Assembly: GCA_017624645.1 (NCBI GenBank)
Contig: JAGAMQ010000052.1
Span: forward strand, 1 to 11,968
Source of the DNA: Oscillospiraceae bacterium
GTDB taxonomy: Bacteria > Bacillota > Clostridia > Oscillospirales > Oscillospiraceae
Direction: 5' to 3'
Length of the DNA stretch: 11,968 nucleotides
Positions 5,993 to 11,968 of this stretch are shown one piece after another. The notes beneath the pieces are model-generated. The model was not told the origin of the DNA. It saw only the letters and a program-made list of their open reading frames with translations, and ran no database searches. Within the stretch, counting starts at the first letter, position 1. Every line of letters starts with the position of its first letter. Both the position numbers and the translations under genes were made by a program.

Positions 5993-7183
5993 ATGTATTT
6001 CCAGAAAAAACGCTGCATTGCCATGCTTCTGGCCGGCGGTCAGGGCAGCCGTCTGAAGGTGCTGACCCAAAATACTGCCAAGCCGGCAGTTCCCTTTGGC
6101 GGAAAATACCGCATCATTGACTTCCCCCTTTCCAACTGCGTCAACTCCGGCATTGACACTGTGGGAATTCTGACCCAGTATCAGCCTTTGGAGCTGAATG
6201 AGTACATCGGCAACGGCCAGCCCTGGGGTCTGAACAAGTCCCACTGCTGCGCCCAGGTGCTGCCCCCCTATGAACGCCACGACAAAAAGAGTGGCTGGTA
6301 CAAGGGCACCGCCAATGCCATTTATCAGAATATTGCATTCATTGAGCGCTACGATCCGGAGTATGTGGTGGTCCTTTCCGGCGACCACATTTACAAGATG
6401 GACTATGCCGAGATGGTGGAATTCCATGAAAAGAACGGTGCAGCCTGCACCATCGCCGTCCGGGATGTACCCCTGGAGGAGGCAAGCCGTTTCGGCATCC
6501 TAAACACCAACCCCGATGGCTCTATCTATGAGTTTGAGGAAAAGCCCAAGGAGCCCAAGTCCACCAACGCCTCCATGGGTATCTATGTGTTCAATTGGCA
6601 GGTGCTGCGGGAATTCCTCATTGCAGACGAGGAGGATCCCAAGTCCGCCAACGATTTCGGCAAGAACATCATCCCCAATCTTCTGTCTGCGGGCCACAAG
6701 CTCATGGCCTTTACCTTCAACGGTTACTGGAAGGATGTAGGGACCATTGATTCCCTTTGGGAGGCTAATATGGAGCTTCTGGGCAAGGAGCCTGCCTTCA
6801 ACATCCGGGGAGAGGAAAAGAGCCGGATCTTTGCCCGGAACAACGCCCTCCCCTCCTCCTACATCGATGAGGATGCCTCCACCGTGGGCTGCTTCATTGC
6901 GGAAGGCTCGGAGGTCTATGGTGCTGTCCGTCACAGCATCATTTCCACCGGCTGCACCATCCGTGAAGGTGCTTTGGTGGAGGACAGTGTGGTCATGCCC
7001 GGCTGTGTTATCGAGTCCGGTGCCATCGTCCGCCACGCCATTTTGGGGGAGAACAGCCTCATCAGCCGTGGCTGCGTAGTAGGCGGCGCTTTCGCCCCCC
7101 AGGACAAAAAGAAGATCAGCGTTACCGGCAAGGACACGGTCATGGAGCCCAACACCGTGCTTTTGCCCGGTGAAATGATGTAA
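5993..7183 (+). CDS. glgC: Glucose-1-phosphate adenylyltransferase, catalytic subunit GlgC
   Basis: A 396-residue cytoplasmic enzyme that makes ADP-glucose and pyrophosphate from ATP and glucose-1-phosphate, the committed step of bacterial glycogen synthesis. The nucleotide-binding loop '[10 protein letters not shown]' (12-21), '[20 protein letters not shown]' (29-48), the catalytic '[13 protein letters not shown]' with Asp131, 'FEEKP' and '[16 protein letters not shown]' are all present. The C-terminal part (about 285-396) has the hexapeptide-like spacing of a left-handed beta-helix. Start ATG 5993 is preferred because GAGGAG (5979-5984) is 8 bases upstream; the in-frame GTG at 5987 would be only 2 bases from it. 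It is first of glgC-glgD-glgA, with 13 bases between its stop and glgD. Allosteric control by glycolytic intermediates is known for the family but not readable here. Confidence 0.97.
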   Translation: MYFQKKRCIAMLLAGGQGSRLKVLTQNTAKPAVPFGGKYRIIDFPLSNCVNSGIDTVGILTQYQPLELNEYIGNGQPWGLNKSHCCAQVLPPYERHDKKSGWYKGTANAIYQNIAFIERYDPEYVVVLSGDHIYKMDYAEMVEFHEKNGAACTIAVRDVPLEEASRFGILNTNPDGSIYEFEEKPKEPKSTNASMGIYVFNWQVLREFLIADEEDPKSANDFGKNIIPNLLSAGHKLMAFTFNGYWKDVGTIDSLWEANMELLGKEPAFNIRGEEKSRIFARNNALPSSYIDEDASTVGCFIAEGSEVYGAVRHSIISTGCTIREGALVEDSVVMPGCVIESGAIVRHAILGENSLISRGCVVGGAFAPQDKKKISVTGKDTVMEPNTVLLPGEMM

Positions 7184-7196
7184 GGAGGTTAAGGAC

Positions 7197-8309
7197 ATGA
7201 ACGTGACCGGTATTATTTTCGCCAATGACGGCACTGTCAGTGCCCTGACCGAAAAGCGCACCATGGCAAGCATGCCCTTCGGAGGCCGCTACCGCCAGGT
7301 GGACTTTGCCCTTTCCAATCTTGCCTGTGCCGGTATCCACCGCATCGGCATCGTCACCCGCCACAATTATCAGAGCCTTATGAACCATGTGGGCTCCGGG
7401 GAAGAGTGGGGACTGGAAATGGAAGAGGGCGGCCTGGAGTATTTGACGCCATTCTCCTCCTCCCACACCTCCGATTACCGGGGGAAGCTGGAATCCCTTT
7501 ACGCCGCCATGACTTTTCTGGAGTACGGCCCTCAGGACGAGCTTGTCGTAATGATCGATTCCGCCATTCTCAGCAACATCGATCTGACCAAGGTGATCGC
7601 TTCCCACATGGAAAGCGGCAAGGACATTACCCTTGTGACCAAAAAGGGCATTGCCGATGGCAACAAGCAGCTGGACCTTGCGGTGAAGCTGGACCAAAAT
7701 GGCAACCCCATTGACATCACCGTGGACTACGCCGCTTCTGCGGACTACGAAGCATCCATGGATATCTTTGTGCTTTCCAAGAAGTGGCTGATCCAGCAGG
7801 TGAAGGAGCATATTGCCCACAATCTGTACCACATGGACCGGGATCTTGTGCTGGGTCTGTGGCAGAAGGGGGAAGCCACCCTGAATATCTACAGCTTCGA
7901 CGGCCTTGCCATGTACAATGAATCCGTGGAAGAATACTTCGCCAACAGTCTTTCCCTGACCCACAAGGAGATCCGCGCCGATCTGTTTGGCAGAAACCAT
8001 CCTGTGTACACCAAGGTCCGGGACCGGGTGCCTACCTACTACGGCGAAAACTGCAAGATCGAAAACTGCTCCGTAGCAGACGGCTGTATGTTGGGCGGTG
8101 CCGCCCGGAACAGCGTGTTGTTCCGGCAGGTGACCATCTACCCCGGTGCCGAAGTGGAGAACTGCGTTATCATGAACGACACCGTTGTCCATGAAGGCTG
8201 CCAGCTGCGCAACGTGATCCTTGACAAGGATGTCACCGTCCGTCCCGGAACCCAGCTTATCGGCACCCCCACAAGACCCATTATTATCAAACGAGGTGAG
8301 GTCGTATGA
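7197..8309 (+). CDS. glgD: GlgD, non-catalytic regulatory subunit of ADP-glucose pyrophosphorylase
   Basis: A 370-residue paralogue of GlgC found next to it in Firmicutes, where it forms hetero-oligomers and modifies GlgC activity. The fold is conserved ('MPFGGRYRQVDFALSNLACAG', 26-46 in two parts, and a C-terminal beta-helix with 'ENCSVADGCMLGG'). The active site is not: the GGQGSRL loop is replaced by 'FANDGTVSALTEKR', and the catalytic SGDH of GlgC becomes 'MIDSAILS', placing Ser122 where GlgC has its catalytic Asp. Ribosome binding site AAGGAGG (7182-7188) precedes ATG 7197. The gene ends in an ATGA overlap with glgA, indicating translational coupling. It should not synthesise ADP-glucose alone, although it keeps the name glucose-1-phosphate adenylyltransferase subunit. 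Confidence 0.95.
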   Translation: MNVTGIIFANDGTVSALTEKRTMASMPFGGRYRQVDFALSNLACAGIHRIGIVTRHNYQSLMNHVGSGEEWGLEMEEGGLEYLTPFSSSHTSDYRGKLESLYAAMTFLEYGPQDELVVMIDSAILSNIDLTKVIASHMESGKDITLVTKKGIADGNKQLDLAVKLDQNGNPIDITVDYAASADYEASMDIFVLSKKWLIQQVKEHIAHNLYHMDRDLVLGLWQKGEATLNIYSFDGLAMYNESVEEYFANSLSLTHKEIRADLFGRNHPVYTKVRDRVPTYYGENCKIENCSVADGCMLGGAARNSVLFRQVTIYPGAEVENCVIMNDTVVHEGCQLRNVILDKDVTVRPGTQLIGTPTRPIIIKRGEVV

Positions 8310-9751
8310 GGATCGCCATTCTCGCCTCCGAAGGTGCGCCCTATGCAAAGTCCGGCGGACTGGGCGACGTAATGGAGGCGCTCCCCTCTGCGCTGTCCCG
8401 CATTGAGGGCAACCAGGTGGTGCTGATGCTTCCCTACTATAAGAAGATCCGGGAAAATCCCGCCTACGAGGTGGAGCAGGTGACCCAGTTCCATGTGTCC
8501 CTTGGCTGGCGGCAGCTGTATGCCGGCATCCTCCGGCTGAAAGATCGGGACGACGGCGTTACCGTCTATTTCATCGACAATCTCCAGTATTTCGGACACC
8601 GGGACGGTGCCATCTACGGCAGCCTGGATGATGGGGAGCGGTTTGCCTATTTCTCCAAAGCCTGTCTGGACGCACTGGTGGCGCTGGATTTCATCCCCGA
8701 TGTGATCCAGTGCAACGACTGGCAGACCGCCCCGGTGCCGGTGTTCCTGAAAGCCCAGTACCGTCCTCTGTTCCCGGATACCCGGTGTATGTTCACCATC
8801 CACAATGTGGAGTATCAGGGCTGGGCCCAAGGCGACTTTTTTGACGATGTGTTGGCACTGCCATGGGAATACCGGGGCTGTCTGGATATGAACGGCGCGG
8901 TGAATGTGATGAAGGGTGCCATTGAAACGGCAGATTTGGTCACCACCGTTTCCGAAAGCTACGCCCGGGAACTGATGTATCCCTACTACGCCCACGGGCT
9001 GGACGGTGTGCTGTCCGCTGCGGCATGGAAGCTTACCGGTATTACCAACGGCATCGACATCCGCACCTTCAACCCCGAGACCGACCCGGCACTGCCTGCC
9101 CACTACAATGCCTCCACCATTGCCCGGGGCAAAGCCAAATGCAAGGCTGCTCTCCAGGAAGAGGTGGGGCTGCCGGTAAATAAGGATGTACCGCTGATGG
9201 TCATGGTCACCCGTCTGGCAGGTCACAAGGGACTGGATCTTCTTTGCTATATTGCCCGTCGGCTTATGTGGGAAGAAGATGCCCAGCTTCTGATCCTTGG
9301 TACCGGTGAGGAGCATTTTGAACGGTTCTTCCGGGATCTTGCGGAGGAATTCCCCCATCGGGTAGCCGCAAAGATCACCTTTGATCTGGGTCTTGCCGCC
9401 CGGATCTATGCCGGCGGTGACATTTATCTGATGCCCTCCAAGAGTGAGCCCTGCGGCTTAAGCCAAATGAACGCCATGCGCTATGGCACTGTCCCCGTAG
9501 TCCACGCCACCGGCGGTCTCCGGGACACCGTGCCTGGTGTGGACGAAAAGGGAAAGGGCGGCTTGGGCTTTACCTTCCAAAGCTACAATGCCGACGATTT
9601 CTACGCTGCGTTGAAGCGGTGCATCTCGTTGTTCCGGGACGACCGGGCAGGCTTCCGCAAGCTGCAGAAGACCTGCATGGCGCAGGATTTCAGCTGGGAC
9701 AAACCTGCCGCCCGGTATATGGAGCTGTTTGAGAAGATGCGCAACCAATAA
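8306..9751 (+). CDS. glgA: Glycogen synthase (ADP-glucose, GT5)
   Basis: A 481-residue retaining GT-B glycosyltransferase that adds glucose from ADP-glucose to the non-reducing end of alpha-1,4-glucan. The ADP-glucose loop 'KSGGLGDV' (15-22) marks the N-terminal domain, with 'HNVEYQGW' and the interdomain 'TTVSESYARELMYPY...LDGVL' following. The C-terminal domain has 'VTRLAGHKGLDLL' with Arg303 and Lys308, equivalent to the phosphate-binding Arg/Lys of the family, and 'SKSEPCGLSQMNAMRYG' with Glu381 as the family's essential Glu. It ends with the GT5 signature-like 'FSWDKPAARYMELFE'. Start ATG 8306 overlaps the glgD stop by four bases (ATGA), with GAGGTGAGG upstream. A terminator follows its stop codon, closing the glgCDA unit. 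Confidence 0.97.
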   Translation: MRIAILASEGAPYAKSGGLGDVMEALPSALSRIEGNQVVLMLPYYKKIRENPAYEVEQVTQFHVSLGWRQLYAGILRLKDRDDGVTVYFIDNLQYFGHRDGAIYGSLDDGERFAYFSKACLDALVALDFIPDVIQCNDWQTAPVPVFLKAQYRPLFPDTRCMFTIHNVEYQGWAQGDFFDDVLALPWEYRGCLDMNGAVNVMKGAIETADLVTTVSESYARELMYPYYAHGLDGVLSAAAWKLTGITNGIDIRTFNPETDPALPAHYNASTIARGKAKCKAALQEEVGLPVNKDVPLMVMVTRLAGHKGLDLLCYIARRLMWEEDAQLLILGTGEEHFERFFRDLAEEFPHRVAAKITFDLGLAARIYAGGDIYLMPSKSEPCGLSQMNAMRYGTVPVVHATGGLRDTVPGVDEKGKGGLGFTFQSYNADDFYAALKRCISLFRDDRAGFRKLQKTCMAQDFSWDKPAARYMELFEKMRNQ

Positions 9752-9760
9752 AACCGAAAT

Positions 9761-9785
9761 CGGGGGTGTTACACCCCCGGTTTTT
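9761..9785 (+). terminator. Intrinsic terminator after glgA
   Basis: CGGGGGTG (9761-9768), loop TTA and CACCCCCG (9772-9779) form a perfect 8-bp GC-rich stem. G and TTTTT (9781-9785) follow. It begins 9 bases after the glgA stop and ends the glgCDA transcript. The U tract runs directly into the -35 box of the next promoter. Confidence 0.88.
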
Positions 9786-9786
9786 C

Positions 9787-9815
9787 TTGACCTTTTTCCC
9801 AAAATAGGATATGCT
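9787..9815 (+). promoter_or_regulatory. Candidate promoter for the GH13 gene
   Basis: TTGACC (9787-9792), 17-base spacer and TATGCT (9810-9815) give 5/6 and 4/6 matches to consensus. Placed right after the glgA terminator and about 37 bases before the GH13 start codon, it suggests that the hydrolase is transcribed separately from glgCDA. Confidence 0.6.
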
Positions 9816-9852
9816 TAAGGAAAAACAAATCCCTATTCTCAGGAGATTTTTC

Positions 9853-11682
9853 ATGCGCATTTTATTCAACTCACAAATCCTTTGCCATAAGGATCCCTTT
9901 GGCTGTCTTCTTCCGGGGCAGGAATGTATGCTGCATATCCACATTCCAGAAACCGTGGGCACCACCGCAGTACAGTGCGTTTTTCAAAGGGAGGATGGCT
10001 CCTTCTTCCGGGAGTGTTCCATGACCTTTTCCCGCAAAGAAGGTCCCTATGATATCTGGTGCGGACGCTTTCATCTGGAAGAGCCGGGGCTGCTGTTCTA
10101 CTATTTCCGCATCACCGGCTGCACCGGTACTTTCCGCCTGTTTAAGCAGGGGGAGGACACCAACATGGAAGCAGGAGACCTGTGGCAGGTAAGCTGCGTT
10201 CCGGAGTCCCATACTGTCCCCCAGTGGGCAAGGGGCGCTGTGATCTATCAGGTTTTCCCGGACCGGTTCTGCAAGCGGGGGGACTGCGATCTTACAGGCA
10301 AGCTGGAACCTTATACCCTCCACGAAAGCTGGGAGGAAGAGGTGACTTGGCGTCCTACGCCGGAGGGACTGGTGCTGAACAACGATTTCTACGGCGGCAA
10401 TTTCAAGGGTATTACGGAAAAACTCCCCTACATTGCCTCCCTTGGCACCACCATCCTGTATCTGAATCCCATCAGCAAAAGCTTCTCCTCCCACCGCTAC
10501 GATACCGGCGATTACAAAACCCCTGACCCTATGCTGGGTACGGTGGAGGATTTCCGGGAGCTGTGTCGGGAAGCACACAAACTGGGTATCCGGGTAATAC
10601 TGGACGGCGTGTTCTCCCACACCGGCTCCAACAGCCTGTACTTTGACAAAGAGGGCAGCTTCGGGGGCACCGGTGCCTACCGCTGTCCCGATTCCCCCTA
10701 TCGTAACTGGTTCACTTTCACGGAATATCCGGACCAATACAACTGCTGGTGGGGCTTTGACACCCTGCCCACGGTGAACAAGCTGCACCCCGGCTTCATG
10801 GATTATATTTTCCGCCGGGAAGACTCTGTCCTTGCTTACTGGCTGGGGCAGGGTGCCGACGGCTTCCGGCTGGATGTGGCAGACGAGCTGCCCAACGAGT
10901 TTATGTCAGAGCTGAAAAAGCACCTGCGCCGTCACCGGCAGGATGCGCTGCTCATGGGCGAGGTGTGGGAGGATGCCTCCAATAAAATCGCCTACGATGT
11001 CCGCCGGCGCTACTTTGTGGACGGGACTTTGGACAGCGTGATGAATTACCCTTTCCGCACCGCTATTGTGGAATTTGCCCGGGGAGAGGATGACGGAAAT
11101 CGGCTGCGCCGCACCGTTTTGTCCATTTTGGAAAACTATCCCCGGCAGGTGGTGGACTGCAACATGAATCTGCTGGGCACCCACGATACCATGCGCATCC
11201 TCACCACGCTCATGGGCGATTGGGAGGGCAGTCGGGAGGAGATGGCACAGAGAAAATTCTCCCCCCGGGAGTATGAATGTGCCAAAGAGCGGCTGCTGCT
11301 GGCGTCTGCACTGCAATACACTCTGCCGGGCAGCCCAAGTCTGTACTACGGTGACGAAGTCGGCATGGAAGGCTGCCGGGACCCCTTTAACCGCCGCACC
11401 TACCCTTGGGGCAGGGAAGATTCGGAGCTTCTTGCCCACTTCCGGACGCTGGGTCAGCTGCGCAAGGAGTTTGAAGCTCTGCGCACCGGAGAACTGACAT
11501 TTTTCCATGCCGGCGGGGGCAGACTGGGGTACACCCGAAGCCTCAACGGTCAGCATGTAAAGATTTATGCAAACCGAAGCGGGGAGCCTTGGGAGATCCC
11601 CACAGGCAAGGTGCTTCTGCACCACGGTTTGCAGGCGGGCAACCTTTTCCCCATGGGCATCTGCATCACGGAGGAAGAATGA
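9853..11682 (+). CDS. Cytoplasmic GH13 alpha-glucan hydrolase (neopullulanase/cyclomaltodextrinase-like)
   Basis: A 609-residue alpha-amylase-family enzyme. An N-terminal beta-sandwich-like domain (about 1-120) precedes the TIM barrel starting at 'GAVIYQVFPDRFC' (128-140). The four GH13 regions are readable: 'ILDGVFSHTG' (I, Asp251), 'GFRLDVADE' (II, catalytic nucleophile Asp341), 'LMGEVWED' (III, acid/base Glu370) and 'LLGTHDTMR' (IV, His444-Asp445). A small C-terminal beta domain ends the protein. No signal peptide is seen, so it should act on intracellular alpha-1,4/1,6-glucans or maltodextrins, consistent with glgCDA next door. Domain order and 'YYGDEVGMEG' favour the GH13_20 neopullulanase/maltogenic-amylase group, but exact specificity cannot be read off. 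Start ATG 9853 has AGGAG 7 bases upstream; an ATG at 9811 lies in the promoter -10. Its stop overlaps the next small gene. Confidence 0.93.
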   Translation: MRILFNSQILCHKDPFGCLLPGQECMLHIHIPETVGTTAVQCVFQREDGSFFRECSMTFSRKEGPYDIWCGRFHLEEPGLLFYYFRITGCTGTFRLFKQGEDTNMEAGDLWQVSCVPESHTVPQWARGAVIYQVFPDRFCKRGDCDLTGKLEPYTLHESWEEEVTWRPTPEGLVLNNDFYGGNFKGITEKLPYIASLGTTILYLNPISKSFSSHRYDTGDYKTPDPMLGTVEDFRELCREAHKLGIRVILDGVFSHTGSNSLYFDKEGSFGGTGAYRCPDSPYRNWFTFTEYPDQYNCWWGFDTLPTVNKLHPGFMDYIFRREDSVLAYWLGQGADGFRLDVADELPNEFMSELKKHLRRHRQDALLMGEVWEDASNKIAYDVRRRYFVDGTLDSVMNYPFRTAIVEFARGEDDGNRLRRTVLSILENYPRQVVDCNMNLLGTHDTMRILTTLMGDWEGSREEMAQRKFSPREYECAKERLLLASALQYTLPGSPSLYYGDEVGMEGCRDPFNRRTYPWGREDSELLAHFRTLGQLRKEFEALRTGELTFFHAGGGRLGYTRSLNGQHVKIYANRSGEPWEIPTGKVLLHHGLQAGNLFPMGICITEEE

Positions 11683-11858
11683 TGGAAAAAGAAAGCTTCT
11701 TCAGCGGCTACTGCCGGGTACTGGACGGCAGTCGCACCGTTTGCGCCGTCACTGTAGACGGTGCTCTGGATGAGATCGACTGCGGCTTCCCGGATTGTCC
11801 CCACGCCAGTGACTGCCCCATTGCCCAGTCTGTCCGGGAATTTCTGCAAGCCCAATAA
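11682..11858 (+). CDS. Small cysteine-rich protein of unknown function, coupled to the GH13 gene
   Basis: A 58-residue acidic protein not assigned to a family. Five cysteines lie at 11, 21, 34, 39 and 45. The last three, with His41, form 'DCGFPDCPHASDC' (33-45), a compact spacing that could hold a zinc ion or a small iron-sulfur centre, though this is inferred from spacing alone. Its TGATG junction with the GH13 stop (TGA 11680-11682, ATG 11682) implies translational coupling. GGAGG (11670-11674) is 7 bases from ATG 11682 and only 4 from the alternative ATG 11679, so the later start is preferred; the difference is one residue. Coding character is supported by the ribosome binding site, the coupling and the ordered sequence. 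No membrane helix or signal is visible. Confidence 0.75.
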   Translation: MEKESFFSGYCRVLDGSRTVCAVTVDGALDEIDCGFPDCPHASDCPIAQSVREFLQAQ

Positions 11859-11925
11859 TCCCCATCCAAATTCCAATTTGATACTTTGTTGATTTAATGC
11901 ATACACCCTCGATACCCCTATGCAT

Positions 11926-11968
11926 AAAAAAGGCTGCCCAGTGGCAGTACTTCCTTATGAAGTACTGC
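11926..11968 (+). terminator. Probable terminator cut by the window end
   Basis: GCAGTACTTC (11944-11953), loop CTTAT and GAAGTACTGC (11959-11968) form a perfect 10-bp stem that reaches the last base of the window. It is preceded by AAAAAAGGCTGCC (11926-11938), which would complete a longer stem if GGCAGCC plus a T tract follows outside the window. It likely ends the GH13 plus small-protein transcript, possibly in both directions, but the U tract cannot be seen. Confidence 0.5.

Noticed and set aside
7140..9358. Two ~400-residue minus-strand ORFs opposite glgC-glgD-glgA
   Set aside because: Long open antisense frames are expected opposite GC-rich genes with this codon use; the plus-strand frames carry diagnostic glycogen-gene motifs.
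9871..10788. 305-residue minus-strand ORF opposite the GH13 gene
   Set aside because: Shadow of the GH13 frame, which contains all four catalytic regions; composition is not protein-like.
11897..11925. ATGCATA / TATGCAT inverted repeat after the small Cys-rich gene
   Set aside because: Only 7 A/T-rich base pairs with a 15-base loop and no T tract on either exit; the hairpin at 11944-11968 is a better terminator candidate.

Overview
The window reads as chromosomal DNA of a GC-rich anaerobic Firmicute, most likely a gut clostridium of the Oscillospiraceae/Ruminococcaceae type. This is inferred from four things: the paired glgC-glgD arrangement, strong AGGAGG-type ribosome binding sites, sigma-A-like promoters, and an EF-G/TetM-like GTPase carrying a YacP-type NYN nuclease domain. 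No mobile element, tRNA, rRNA or CRISPR array was seen.

Layout. Bases 1-2223 hold the 3' part of a translation-factor GTPase of the TetM/EF-G class fused to a C-terminal Rae1/YacP-like NYN domain. It converges on a YwaF/TIGR02206-type membrane protein (2996-2256, minus), and the two share a perfect-palindrome terminator. A divergent promoter region (about 3000-3156) separates that gene from a PsiE-like small membrane protein (3157-3615, plus). The PsiE-like gene converges, through a second strong terminator, on mgtE, a CBS-containing Mg2+ channel (5038-3662, minus). mgtE has an unusual leader: promoter, a 20-codon ORF with an ideal Shine-Dalgarno, a large foldable stem, then a terminator-like hairpin with a U tract just before the mgtE ribosome binding site. 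A GNAT acetyltransferase of the phosphinothricin-acetyltransferase type (5321-5905) is divergent from mgtE and has a near-consensus promoter overlapped by a 9-bp inverted repeat.

The right half is a glycogen locus: glgC (5993-7183), glgD (7197-8309) and glgA (8306-9751), tightly packed and closed by a terminator. A separately promoted cytoplasmic GH13 alpha-glucan hydrolase (9853-11682) follows, translationally coupled to a 58-residue cysteine-rich small protein (11682-11858). The window ends inside what looks like another terminator.

How the genes work together. GlgC/GlgD make ADP-glucose and GlgA polymerises it. The GH13 enzyme probably trims or remodels intracellular alpha-glucan. No branching enzyme or phosphorylase lies in the window. 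The most distinctive items are the ribosome-binding GTPase fused to an A-site mRNA nuclease domain, and the leader-peptide/attenuator arrangement ahead of mgtE.
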